Below, one piece after another: positions 35,629 through 47,956 of a stretch of 64,000 nucleotides of DNA. Each line of letters starts with the position of its first letter. Positions within the stretch are counted from its first letter, which is position 1. The DNA lies in the NCBI GenBank assembly GCA_020726505.1, contig JAHLEZ010000004.1, positions 62,001 to 126,000 on the forward strand, in the 5' to 3' direction. This DNA comes from Leptodontidium sp. MPI-SDFR-AT-0119 (Eukaryota; Ascomycota; Leotiomycetes; Helotiales; Leptodontidiaceae). The notes under the pieces are model-generated. The model saw only the letters and a list, made by a program, of their open reading frames with translations, was not told the DNA's origin and did not search any database. A program made the position numbers and the translations under genes.

Positions 35629-38600
35629 TCACTTCCCCTTCCGTCCAACTATCCTGGCATGCCCCGAGCTCTCAAGATGCTGCTCGAAATTCCTTATACA
35701 CGCCCCGCTCAACAACGTCCTCGAACAATCATGACAGGTGAAACACTCCTCGTTGCGCCAGTTGCGCTGGAAGGAGAAGGATGAGGTTGGGTATTTGGCT
35801 TGGAGGATTTTCTGGGCATCGTTGGTTGCGGGGGCTGCAGGCTGGAGAGGATATTAGTTCAAGCCTTCTGGGTAAGGAGGGAGTTTGGTGAAGGGTTATA
35901 CCTGAACTTGAGGGGATTTCTTAACAGATTTATCAGTCGAACCAAACATATGATCGAGAACATGTTGACATGACAATCCAGGGATGGGGGCCATGTATGA
36001 CTCCGACTCGGCGATCTTCTCGAACACATCTTCGCATTCCCCGCAATCGATATCACCGGTCGTGTACTTGATGAAGGCTTTCTGGATGTCGGAGGCTTTG
36101 CTGGGGAACCATTTTTTGCAGGCGGCTAGGAGGGTGGACTCTGAGGCTTCGCCTGGTGAGGACGGTGGATGGGTGTTTGAGGAGGATGATGATGATGGAG
36201 GAAGTTTCTAGATGTGTTAGTCTTGTCGATTGAGAGGGTGGAGATGAGGAGCTCACGATGGTAGCCTGCGCCTCATGGGTTGCGCTTCGAATGCGCTTGA
36301 CTGTTTCTGGGGTCAATTGTTGGCTTGGTTTGTTTTTCCTGGATATCAGAGTTGGTTCCGCTTTCACTCCACTCGCAGCAGATTTCCCAGCAGCAGGATT
36401 CGAAAGTAAAGCACTCGTGTGGCGCGAAGACTGGATATGCATCTTCACAGCACCGAGAGTGTTGTTGAAGTTTCTCGGGACGTCGGCGAGGGCGGCGTCG
36501 TGAATCCAATACCACCAGGAACAATGCGTGCACTTCACTTCCAATCTTCTCGAAGACATGGGAGCAGGTACTATGTAGATGTTGGATAGTGGGCTGACTT
36601 CATCGCGGAGTTTGTCTATTGCTGCTTTGAGTCTTGGCATTTGGGTGTCAGGAGAAGATGCTCCTGATGAAGAATGTGTCTGCTTTACTGCGGTAGCAAA
36701 CTGAGCTGCGGCCCGAGAATTTCCTGCAGATGATTGCTGATTTGACGACTGGATAGTGTTGCTGGAACCAACTCTTGCCCGCAAGGCAAGCCTGTGTTCT
36801 TCCGTCTGCAAGTGCTGCTTCGCCATTGCACGGAAAGCGATAAAATGGGTGGTGTCTTCGTTGCTGAAAGGCTGCGATTGAGGTGAACCGAACGACCATT
36901 GAGGACAATCTCTGCATTTCAGCTTACACATTCGTGATGTGTGAATTGCGGTATATGTGACTGCAAAGGACGACTGCGGGCTGTGTTTCCTGCACAGGGC
37001 ATCGATCACTAGCTGCAGATCTGGGGTTGGTCTGGATGATGCCGCTGAGTGTGGTCCAGATGTGGTGGCCACTTCCACGGACCTTTTGGAAGCGACAGCT
37101 TCCCTACTGAGACTCTTGCGCGATTCCATGTGAGCTTCAGCAGCTTTGATGCCATCTTTCGGTGATTCTGTCGGCACCCAGACAGCGAACGATGGACAAG
37201 AAACGCAGTTGATGCTGACAGCAACACCGTTCATGTCGACGTTGAACACACATGCCGATCCTGGTGGGGATAAGATGGCAAGTCTACTCTTCAAGTAGGG
37301 CACGATAGCGTGGCTTTGGACGTGCTGTAGGGGCTTTTTGATCGTATTCTTAATGTAATTCCCGTTATAGACATTATCGAAGAACTTGTTGCAGTCGGTA
37401 CAGACAACTTTGTTCTTGGCCAATGAACGGAAGGTATCTTCAATTGTTGCTGCAAGAGGAGGATGGCTGACTCTGACAACACCTGCGAGTTGGGACTCTG
37501 TCAACTGTCCGGTTGTTGGTTGAACATCGGGCTTGGTTGAAGGAACCCCTGCCTTTGAAATCCTGGCTTTGGAGCGGGCAATATGCAGTGTCGATGCGAG
37601 ATGGGTCTGCGCAACAGCTTTGACAGTCAAAATGCTGATAGCATTGTCTCCTTGACCGACCTTGTAGGTATAGGACCAGGTTAGGCAATGTTTGCAACTG
37701 ATTTCAAAAGTCCTGGAACTTAGTTCTTCGACGTGAAAGGGGTCGCCGAATTTTCTTCTGAGCTGTGTGGCTGAATCTTGCAACCGGTCAGACTGGGAAA
37801 CATTAGCAGACCGCAAAAATAGACTAGATTTAAGGGCGCGGATTACTCACCATTGATCTCCCAGATTCGGCCATCTCCGCAGCAGCTTGATGCTCCTTGC
37901 TTGCCAGATGCTGTGCAGCCTTCCTCAAACTAGCTGACGCAAAGCTGTCCACAGTGTTCTTGAATAGATACTTGTGGAAACCCGCACCTCTACAAACCAT
38001 ACATTGGAGGGCGTTGATCTGGTGGCCAGAAGGCTTGAACTCCAGCTTAACAAGAGGGTACTCCAGAATATACTCCTTGATGAGTTCATTAAAAGCTCCA
38101 ATCGAACCTCTCGGAGCGGAGGAGTCTTGCAATGCCTGATGTAGAGTGTCAGAAGATGGTGTTCAGGGGCGCATAGGGAGGACGTGTCAAGAAACTCACC
38201 CCAGCTTTATCTGACAAGAGATTTGAGAGATCCGCGCATTGATGTTTTGCAGTAGCCAGATGCTTCTCAGCGTTTATTATCATAAGTTTCATGGGAGCAG
38301 TTGCATCGGCAGTCGTCCGTTCCGCACAGGCTCTGCAATACAGAACCTTGGCACCACTAACTTTGATGGTCTCGAATTTGGATGTCAGATGAGAGGGAAA
38401 TCCCTGCGGGTCTTCGTCAAGGTCCATGGTATCCGAATCAATGGAATCCGATGAAGTCTAGCGATAGATCAGTTCGGCTCGAAAATTCACGGGCGGAAAC
38501 AGTACTGACCTCTGACTCGGGTCCGGATAATCTCAACTCTTCGGCTACATAGGTCTCTTCATCCGCGGTGCATTCATTCTCCTCGGACTGCGGATCTGCT

Positions 38601-39665
38601 GCATCCTCCATCTCAGCTTCCAAAGCATCTTCATGATCCCCAGACTTCAGATGCTTCTGTAGCAAGGAGAGAGTCATAGAAAGCACCTCTCCGGCAAAAG
38701 TCTTGTGTGTCCAGGTCGGGCAAGCAGCACAAGTAATCCATGGTGAGCCTGTTCCAAATGGTGGAATCTTGACCTCAAGCTTCGAGCCAGGGAAGCGATC
38801 ACACAGTTCAGGGAGGTGGTCGGCGATCGTGTTGATCGCATCAACCTTCTTCTTGGTCTGTTGCCTGTGTTTATCGGTAGCGATGTGTTTTTCGGCAATA
38901 TTGATGGTGTCTGAGATACGTTTTGAAGAGGCTTGTAGGGGGCAGAAGTTCGTCCAGTGCCGGCAATCTGAGCAGAGGATTTTGTAAAGGGTTGGTCCTT
39001 TCTCCACCTTCAGGATGGAGTCGGCATGTTTTTCACTGAGAACTTTCAGACCCCGATTGAGATCCCTGAGAACGTCTTTGGATGGCTACGGAAATTAGAC
39101 ATGTCTCGATAGGTACGTGAGAGACTTACCAGAGCCGAGCTTGACGATGCAGCAAAATCAGCACGCATGCTTCTTATAGCTGATGTCTCCATAGTGCGAG
39201 AATTCACAGAAGTTGCAGATAGTCCAGTCAACGGTGCTCTACCATCATCCCTCCTTGTCCAAAACACCACCACTTCACCCCGATGATGATTCAAATACCT
39301 GATCTCAGTGTCATCTGAAACGACACTCCTCCCATCATACAACAGGACTTTTCTGCCGACTCGCTTATTGTGAAAAGCTCTCACTTGAGCAACAGTGTGT
39401 TTCTATATTCATACCTCATCAGCGAATGTCCTGGGAGGGGATATGTGAGACTCACACCCCGCACTTTGAGCCAGAGTAAGTCTTTATGTTCACAGCTTCT
39501 CACGTGTTTCTCGTGAGAGAGAATGGCGACGTAGAAGTCATTTGGTCCTTTTGGCCAGTCTGGCAGGTTACTTGAGGCCTTTCTATAGAGGATCCTAGAT
39601 GATGTCAGTTTGTTTACTCTGGACGCGTCAGTCATGGTGGGTTCGTACTCTCTGTATTCATCCAT
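35629..39665 (-). CDS. Giant tandem zinc-finger (BED-like) array protein
   Basis: Eight exons, all joined in phase 0: 39665-39456, 39402-39130, 39085-38510, 38457-38200, 38135-37851, 37792-36257, 36207-35902 and 35841-35629, giving about 1,218 aa. The chain repeats a unit with C-x2-C, usually followed by an aromatic (CPTW, CRHW, CPQW, CSWW), 15-30 variable residues, then an A-x-x-H-[LIM]-x-[ST]-x-x-H helix (H-x5-H). Clear units include CSDCRHW...KHIATDKH, CAACPTW...KHLKSGDH, CRACAER...KHLATAKH, CMVCRGA...QHLASKEH, CKHCLTW...THLASTLH, CRDCPQW...KQHLQTEEH, CTHCSWW...MHIQSSRH and the compact last one CHDCSRT...QHLESSGH. Others are degenerate (exons 1 and 2, and CVSCPSF). BED/U1-type fingers bind DNA or RNA, but the long Cys-to-His spacing is unusual. 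No other domain is seen. The ATG was chosen as the first in the frame of exon 1. Confidence 0.75.
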
Positions 39666-40154
39666 CTCTGCTTCCCAAGTGAATGTCAATGGCTTTCAAC
39701 GCAACCATACGGTCGATTGGGCTACACAGTCCCGATGAAAATGCCGTACAGGCTGATATCACTGCATCAATCGTGGTGGTTGTGGGGTTGTCCTTCAAAA
39801 GTCTCAGGAGACGCGTCGAAAATTAAAGTTTACAGGGGTAGTGCCTCGTCGACTCCGGGCTGCTGGTGCCGAGATCCACTGGAAGAAACCCCTGAAAGCG
39901 TGTTGTGCCGCTAACTGCATGGGGATCACGCGCTGAAACTTCCAGTTGGTCCCGACTTTCAACTCTTCCTAATTATTTTGACCGAACAAGCCAATTATCA
40001 GGAACATCTCGGCAAATCCAAATACTGTCAAATTTAATATTTACTTTAGGACATCCATTAATGCACGTTAATCATTATATTCTTGCTCCTTCTAAGGAGA
40101 AAAGACAATCCTCCAAACGCCACCCTCTCCAAACATCCAGCTCAAGCACCCCGA
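39666..40154. other. Intergenic region
   Basis: Lies between the start of the finger-array gene and the 3' end of the GMC gene. No gene is seen. Confidence 0.5.
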
Positions 40155-41925
40155 TCAGACAATCTTCTTTCCATCCAACGCCAATATCAACTCACTTGCC
40201 CTCTCCGCAGCAGCCATGATACCAAATTGCGGATTAACCGTCAAAGGATTTACAATACTACCATCAACAACATGCAGATTCTTCATTCCTGTCACAACCG
40301 TATTCACATCAACACACTTCCCAATCCGACAACTGCTCGACCAGTGATTGACTTGTCCCCGCGCATACGGCGAGAAAGTCGTGATATACTTCTCGATCTC
40401 GGCTTGTGTGGATTTCTGTGGGATGTTCAAAGATTTGAGGCCAGACGCCGGAAGGCCTTGGAAGATTTTGAAGATGAAGCTCGCGATGTCTTTGGCGTCT
40501 TGTGGGTTGGAGTAGTACACGTTTCCATCTGGACCGGGTACGAATTTGGAGTCGAGAATGACGCGGCCCCTGGATTTGAGTCCGGACGTACCGTACACGT
40601 TCAAGGTTATTGTATTTGCATCGTTGAAATCGGCGTATCCTGACGAGTCAATTGTTCCTTGGAGACCGGCGATGCTTCCGTCAGAGTGTTTGATGGTGTC
40701 CCAGAAAACGGAAGTCTCACTTGCGAATGTGTACGGACCGCTCTTTTTCTTCAGGTATAGTTGCTTGTCGCTCACAGGAGGGTTGTCGTATGAATATGTA
40801 TAGGATTGGATAGAGGGCATTGAAAGTTCGATGAAAGTGTTCGGGTTGTCGAATAGCCCTTCTCCCACAGCAGTCGAGTTGATCCATTGCTGAGGAGCCA
40901 TGGTCGAGGAAAGCTTTCCACCAGCTTTCAGCTTCGTCAATGTTGCGGGATCTCCAATTCCAGAGAACATAAGGAGACTTGGACTTCGAAGAGCTCCTCC
41001 ACTGAGGATGACTCTGCCAGCCGGTGTGAGTTGGATCGTCTTCTCCGCTCCATTCACGAGTACAGTGACTCCTGTTGCTTTTGATCCCGTTCTCTCAACA
41101 CGTACAGCCAGCGTGCCACTCTGCAAGTGGAAGTTACGCCTCTTCAACGCAGTTTGAAGGTAAGTCACAACCGGTCCCCCTCGCTGACCATTTGCATAGT
41201 CGAAGATCGGATATCCAAAGATCTGAGTCTTCTCATTCGCTTTGGCATTGATGTCAACATCCTTGAATCCGAGGCCATCTACAAGCCATTTCCTGGCGGC
41301 GACGTATCCGGACTGAAGATATCGTACTCCGTCCTTGGAAGTAAGGTTCGTGGAAGGCTGTGTGGCGTAAAGTCGTTTCGTAGCATTTTTCATGTCTGTC
41401 GACTTCCATCTTGCAGGGAAATACAAATCATAGTCGCTCGCAGGCGGTTCGAAGAACAGTCCGGCGTTGATGGCAGAGCTACCTCCGATGGTGCATCCTC
41501 CATAGCCATTTACAAGTGCCCCACAGGTGAGATTTCCTCCGTTGGAGAAGATGGATTTGTAGAGGCCGGGGATGTCAACTCGTGTGAGATCTGTCCCAGA
41601 GAGCCAGGCCTGTGATACGTTAGTCAGAAGCTGAATTTTGAGTGGTTGGGTCCCTGCGTACAGGTCTTCGGTTGTTCAGGTCACCTCCTGTTACACCATA
41701 TGATGGCCCGCCACCTTCGATCAGGAGTGTTTGGAGACCTGCTGCTGCCATGCGACTCGCAACTAGAACTGGTTAGAATATTTTTACTTGAGAGGACCTT
41801 CCGAACTCACCGATTATTCCTGCTGGTCCAGCACCAACGATGATGGCGTCCCATTGCTGGGTAGTCCAGTCCGCCGCTACAGCAGCCGCCAACAGAACGA
41901 GGGAAATACAATATCTCACAAACAT
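40155..41925 (-). CDS. Secreted GMC oxidoreductase, CDH-dehydrogenase-like
   Basis: Three exons in phase: 41925-41811, 41762-41662 and 41609-40155, giving 556 aa. A signal peptide (ISLVLLAAAVAA) precedes the FAD-binding motif IIVGAGPAGI (about residues 28-37). GMC signature 1 is GGSSAINAGLFFEPP (about 114-128). Signature 2 is ILSGGALRSPSLLMFSGIGDP. The catalytic pair is His494 in NHWSSSC and Asn531 in VNPQFGI. A His-Asn pair with NHWxSSC is the pattern of the dehydrogenase domain of cellobiose dehydrogenase (AA3_1). The cytochrome domain and cellulose-binding module of CDH are absent, so this is a stand-alone flavodomain. It should oxidise a sugar or alcohol outside the cell and pass electrons to a quinone or other acceptor. 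Substrate is not readable. Confidence 0.88.
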
Positions 41926-43138
41926 ATTTCAAGTACGGATATTGTGGTAGCAAAACAAAAGAGAAGGGAAGAAAACCCAACTCACAAACCCTAGGTCTTA
42001 TACTTCAAGCCATTCCCGAGCCTCCGTGTCCATGACTGATTGGCGCGCCACAAACAAAGCCTTTCTCCTTTGTCACATCACCTCGGGGAAGTGACGACAA
42101 AGTGGAAGCCCAATCACTTAGCTTGAGAATGGTTCACAACCACAGCGTACAAGAATACAAAGAGCTGCTCGTGTTGTACAAAGATTTGGACAATACGAGG
42201 CTGAGATGACGTCCGATGAGGTGCGCTAGCCTCGGGATTTAAAAATAAAGTTGCGCTTGTTTGGTCGGCATTGCCGAGGTCGGTACTTGGATTGGATACG
42301 AGGGTCCTGTTTGTTTAGGGCTTTGATTTCTGGTAGATTTTCGAATTGATTTGAATCATTTGAATGGTTGTTTCAAGTCTTACATGTTGTTTTGAAATGT
42401 CAAATCTATTCCAAGTAGATGCAGGTAGGAGATGTTGAGCAAGCCCACTTTGGCCCCGCCTCAGTCAGTGCCTCCCCCTCAGTTTTCTCCCCACTTTCTC
42501 ACTCAATGTACCCTCCTTCGTCGGACTTGAAACTTTTCGACTCTCCGCATTCCTTCTCTTTTGTTCTTGTCGTTCCTTCTTTTACGCCGCTTCATTTCCT
42601 TCTTTGATGAGGGCAGCGTCGGAGGAAAGCCCTCGGCGAAATACGGTTGATGATTTTGCTTCAGACATAATCCTTTATGTAGCTGCGGGTGCTTTTGTGC
42701 CGAGAATTCTCTTCGTGGTTCTGTTTTGATTTTGCTGTTGTATTGGTGTTTGGTGTTCAGTAGAGCCGGAGATCTCGCATCTCATCTTCTCAGCGGCTTT
42801 CTATTTATCTACAAGTGCATGCACTGTGTAACATTGGGCAAGAAATGGCTGCCAATCATCTTGATCCATAGACCGAGACGCCAGAGCCTGCCAATAGTAG
42901 GCACGCATAATAGTTTCAGCCCGGTGGACGGCAGCGAATTACTGTTATGGGGCGTAGATGCAGCCAAGAACAAAAATGCCCTCTTGAGCTGAGCTGAGAA
43001 AGTTCCCCGCCAGACCTCGAACCTGAAGCTCAGAGCTGTCTCTCACCGAATCACGAAGTGTTTCTCTCGCAGATCTTGCCCAGCCCCTTCTCTGTCCTGG
43101 TCTCATGCGGAACGGACCATCCTTTGCATTTCCCAACC
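41926..43138. promoter_or_regulatory. Shared upstream region of the GMC and HET genes
   Basis: About 1.2 kb between divergent starts. CT-rich tracts at 42440-42610 are promoter-like. Short frames have no recognisable product. Confidence 0.4.
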
Positions 43139-45297
43139 ATGTATAATCCGTTGAGTGCGGAGAGGAAAGAGATCCGAGTTCTATCAACCCATCCACCTAC
43201 AGAATCACCCGATCCGATATCTTGTTCGCTGACTACGGTGTCGTTACTCGAGGACCCAGTCTATGATGCTCTATCGTATGTCTGGGGTGATCCAAAAGTC
43301 ACTTCGACAATCACTGTTGATGGCTATCCCTTCGAGGCAACGAAGAATCTTGTCGCAGCGCTGAAAGAGATTCGCAAATCATCCCATTTGAGCCTCATTT
43401 GGATTGATGCTATTTGCATCAACCAGGCAAGCACTGACGAAAAGAACCAGCAGGTGCCCCTGATGCAAGATATCTATCGTGGAGCGCAGACGACATTGCT
43501 GTGGCTTGGAGAAGCAGGCGAGGAGAGCCGCCTTGCCTTTCAGCTGTTGAGAAGATGGTATACTGTTCATGCCGAAGCCCTCGAACTCATCTGGACAAAT
43601 CCTGTTCGGGTGGAGGCCCTCCTACAGAAGGTAGGATCGTTGGGTGAAGGTGATGAAAATGCCAATTCTGTCGACCCAGCCACCATGCTCGACTTTGGAA
43701 ACCTCGTCCAGAGCATGACAACGGACTTCATGGGAGAGAAACTGCAAGCTGCATTTGACTTTCGGGAGTACAATGCTCTTATCATCCTATTGTCTCAGCC
43801 GTACTGGAGAAGAGTCTGGATTGTCCAAGAGTTCTCACTCTCTCGACAGCTTGTACTTCTCTGGGGATCCGAGACGCTTGACTACAGGACATTCTCCTCT
43901 GCGTATGGAACCGTGGGATCTCATAGCATGGTATATGGCTTGGATAGAGTACTATCAGACGATCATCTCCGTGCAATCAGCAATTGTGTCTCCAGACCTC
44001 TCGAAACCCTGATCGAACTGAAGACCAGATATTCTGAAGGCGACGAAGTGAAGCACATGAGTTTGTGGGAACTGATCAGCAAGAGCAAAACGCACAAGGC
44101 GACATTGCCCGTGGACCGGATTTTCTCACTTTCCGGCCTTCTGGGACCTTCAGACCACCAAATTGATATTGATTATTGTCGTTCTGCAGTAGATGTGTTT
44201 GTCGGTGTGGCAACTCGTCTGATCCAAGACCCTGCAGTCGGGTTGAAATGTCTTGGTTTCGTGGGCCTTGGGTTTGAAAGTAAACCTCTTCCTGGTCTAC
44301 CTTCCTGGGTGCCCAACTTCGCAGATCCGGCGTGTTGTTCAGGCATGACAGCGGCTTTTACGACTGGGCAGATTTTGACTTCAGTGCCAACCTTCATATT
44401 GCTGGTGATCTGCTGGAGCTTGATGTGATACTGGTGAGCGAGGTACGTGATGTTGGGCATTGGATAGAGTCGGAAGACTCCCATGTTGACACAATGGGGA
44501 CTTGGCTCGACCTAGCATTGAGAGAGAGTCTACTTCATCCCTGCGGTCTCCCGAATCTGCAAGTGTTCTGCAGAACGTTGACCTTGGACGAGTCTGGCCA
44601 TGGCTTCGGAAATCCACGGTTTCGGACTCCTGTTCACGAACTGGGATTCTTGAACAATGCTGCTGGATTTCTCGAGGTACTTGGACGAATAGGTGGTTCA
44701 ATCCTGCTGAAAAAGTACCGACAATCACCTGGGAATGAGAATTCCACTCCTCCGTCTAATGATGTTGAACTCCTCCCCATTCTAGAAGAATATTTAACAC
44801 CAGCCGAATCTCAGGCACTCTTGAATCTAAACTTGCACTCGACTTTACAAGCTTTCGCCCTCTGGCTTGTGCTTTCCCCGTTGAAACTAAAAGCTGTAGA
44901 CGTCGATTCTGTCATCGAGTCATTCTTTGGGTCTGCAAACTCAGCACAATGCTTGGAACTCTCGGATATCGACAAATACTTCCACAGCGGATCCAAATTC
45001 TACGAGTTTCTGGATACATATATTGCACGTTCGAGCTTTAGGGGAGATACTTTCTTCATGACATCAAACGGGTACATGGGTCTCGGGCCACCCGAAGTAC
45101 GCGAAGGAGACACGATCTGTTCGGTCCCGGGTTGTACGTATCCGCTTGTCATTCGTCCAAAATCGAATAATGATTCCGATGAGGGGAAAGAACATTTCGA
45201 AGTCATTGGCGCTTGTTACGTGTATGGGATGATGAATGGCGAAGTTGCGAAGGATCCAAATGTGAGAGACAAGATGCGTCGGGTAGTGTTTGAGTGA
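43139..45297 (+). CDS. Heterokaryon-incompatibility (HET) domain protein, one-base frameshift
   Basis: The first frame (43139 to about 44335) holds a full HET domain: YDALSYVWGDP, IWIDAICINQ (catalytic-like core), EKNQQVPLMQDIYRGAQTTL and YWRRVWIVQEF. It ends near LPSWVPNFADPA and then hits a stop. The next frame (from about 44335 to 45297) continues a typical HET-gene C-terminal part (HDSGFYDWADFDFSANLHIAGDLL onward, to GDTICSVPGC and a terminal YGMMNGEV). Total length is 2 mod 3, so one base is missing near 44330-44340, giving about 719 aa if whole. No plausible GT-AG intron bridges the frames without deleting the conserved WVP motif. HET proteins trigger cell death after fusion of incompatible hyphae. 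Many genomes carry broken copies. Confidence 0.83.
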
Positions 45298-45515
45298 GTG
45301 TCAATGTAAATAGTATTTAGAGAGCGTCAAGACAGAATAGAATGAACTGTGGCTTAAAGTAATCCAGGACTTGTCAATGGGATGAATATTCTTGGCCAAT
45401 CGTATTACTGCAGCTGTACTTGGTTCTATTTCGAACTGCGTCTCCCTTCCTTCGAAACAAATTGAATGGAAACTTCCTCTGGTACTTCCAAATACCCAAC
45501 TGATCCAGCGTCCAA
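45298..45515. other. Short convergent intergenic region
   Basis: The HET gene and the LtrA-like pseudogene end toward each other. Nothing else is seen. Confidence 0.5.
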
Positions 45516-47290
45516 TCAAATGAGCCGACTATGGTCGTCAGCACATACCATTCTGGAAGGATTAGGGGAGATTATACCAGCACCCAGCGCCAACAAGAAG
45601 GTGGCCAGAAACCATCTGCTTTCTGTACACCTATCAACCAAATCTCCACTCTTCTGTATCACCAACAAACTGAGTCCACAAAGCAGCAGTCCCAGGGGAA
45701 CTCTAATCCCAATCGCAAACCTATCAAAACCATCCTTCCTCGACAGCATCAACCAGCGAAACACACCAAGCATAATCAAGACAACACCAGCACAGACAAG
45801 GTAATAGATGAACGAGACACCAAAGAGCTGGGAGTATGCATCTGAAGTCAGCGTACCGATTGTCCTGTTCCCGCGTTGGGTGTAGGAGTTGGCGATTTCT
45901 TGCGTGGTTTTGTCGCTTATTTGGATGCCTTCGTCGGCGAGGAGGCCCTTGTAGATGAGTATTATGACGGAGTCGAGGGTGTTGGAGATGGAGGTATCGT
46001 TTTGGGCTAGGACGGCTGTGTAAGTTGCGTTGAAGGCGTCTTGGATTTCTTGGCTGGGATTTGGTTAGGATTTAATATGACATGCTCGATGAGGCGAGAC
46101 TCCCGAGTGGAACTTACATTGGGAAGAAGTTTTGGTATTTATATCGTTGAGTATGGAGTTGAACGTTTCGTTTTACTTCTGTACCCGCACGGCCGCAGGC
46201 TCGTTTGAAGTTAGGATATCGCGTACTGGAGCAAAGAGTCGGACTGCTCTGTCTCCCACATTTGCTATCTCAGTCCAGAGGACTTGGCCTTCGAGGACGA
46301 GAGCGAGAGCTAGATGGAAGAGATAGTGACCAATCCTTTGTCAGCTACGGATGGGATATAGAATACGAGGAACAGACAGAATGGTGTAAATCTGCTGCTT
46401 CAAAGTCCCAAAATGTTTGTTCGGGATCCTGCTAAAATACAAGTCCCAAATCATCTACTGCGCTCATCAGCTACCAGTCGATTTATTTCACCTCTGCTTT
46501 CCTACAGACTGAAACTTACAATAACCAGGACCGCCACCAGTGCTTGTCCAAAAGCTTCAGGTGTCCATCCAGCATGCAGTGCCGTATTCGACAACTCTCT
46601 CGCTGTATTCAAGACACCTTCTCCCAAAGAATGATAGTTAAAAGACCCATTCTTTCACAACATGGGTGTGTTTGAAGCTGACGACACGCCAAATACTCGA
46701 GATGGCAATGATGGAATTAACTTCAAAGCCTAGTACGACGTACCAAGCACGGTACGAATGGCTTGCCATACCCACTTTCAGAGAACGCCGGTATAATCGA
46801 AGCGTAGATGATGGTGCTGATGAAGAAGGCCAAGCAGCAAAGTAAAAGTGGGAGGAATAATCTTCTGACTCTCCTCTGCCGTTTCCTGAGCATGCAGAGC
46901 AAGGGAATGAAATACTCGCATATGAGTGCTGCGCGCGAGATGAGGAGAATGCAGTCAATGATACGGAAGGAGGTGATGGCTTTGCTGTCGCCGATATTGA
47001 AGCGTTCGGGGATGAAGTTGGCGGATTCGGAGGCGAGGGCTATCATTACGCAGAATTAGATTACTTTAAAGAGGCGGTAGATGAGAGAGTCGGAACCGAA
47101 GCGGACTGGGAAGCGTTTGGTTTGAATCGAAGCTTGTGAAAGGGGGAAAGGGAGATGGAACTTATCGTCGAAACATGGAGACTTGGAACCAGATTTTCCA
47201 GATTATGAAGAACCATCCTGTGGCCATGAACAAATAGACAACACGATATGCAACAGAAGGGAAAATACTAATGTACTGCGTTAAAAGAAG
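45516..47290 (-). pseudogene. LtrA-like multi-pass membrane protein, broken
   Basis: Pieces of one protein are read in order on the minus strand but in different frames: WFFIIWKIWFQVSM, FGTDSLIYRLFKVI, FRIIDCILLISRAALICEYF, SYRAWYVVLGFEVNSI, HTHVV, MGLLTII, GEGVLNTARELSNTAL, then HYLFHLALALVLEGQVLW and a C-terminal stretch ending WFLATFLLALGAG. This order matches fungal 'low temperature requirement A' (LtrA)-like proteins. Breaks: a TAA where a Gln codon is expected (about 47059, CAA to TAA), frame changes near 46795, 46665 and 46635, and no N-terminal part (the usual ELFFDL motif is absent). Some joins may be introns, but the nonsense codon and multiple one-base shifts make a pseudogene likely. 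Confidence 0.65.
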
Positions 47291-47956
47291 AACGATTGCT
47301 AATCTTAGAGTTGTAAGTGCATTTCATTACTATCCCTTCGTCAGCTGAGACACTACCCAACGCTAGTGAGGGCATAAACGACAAGCTGCTATTTATCAAA
47401 GAATAAGGCTCAACTAAGACCCCTTTTTAAACCGATTAAAACTCTAGCTTTACCTCCCTGCTATCGCGGGTTAATATCTTACCGGGTGAAGAGATACCAG
47501 CAGCAGGCGCCTGGGCTATAAAAAGCTATTTCGGTTTTCAGCTGAGATGATGTCTTACCTCACGTGACTAAATGATGTGGAATCAAAGTCTTAGCCTGCA
47601 CAGCCTCGGCCAATGAAACAAATTAATTCCAGTTTAAGCGAGAGCAGGACAGAAAAAACCCCCGTTACCCCTTGCTTTTACCTTGCTATACAAGGAAAGT
47701 TGTGGGGTAGATAAGAGTATTCGATGCCATTCTAGGAAAACACTCGCCGTCATAGGGATGCCAACCCCCTTTCGTATAAGCAAGGCTGAGCCTTTAGGAC
47801 CCCATCTTAATTTCGTCACTTCCAGCCTACTTCTTTCATAAAATATCTCAGTTTCCATATCTTCAACCATTTTCATCTTTCTTCACATAATCAATTGTAC
47901 TTGGCAGTTTGAACACTGACACGATACTACAAAATCACCAAAGTTCATAGTCAACA
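47291..47956. other. Intergenic region
   Basis: No convincing gene. A minus-strand frame at 47876-47634 has no recognisable domain. It may be part of the promoter of the coiled-coil gene. Confidence 0.45.
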
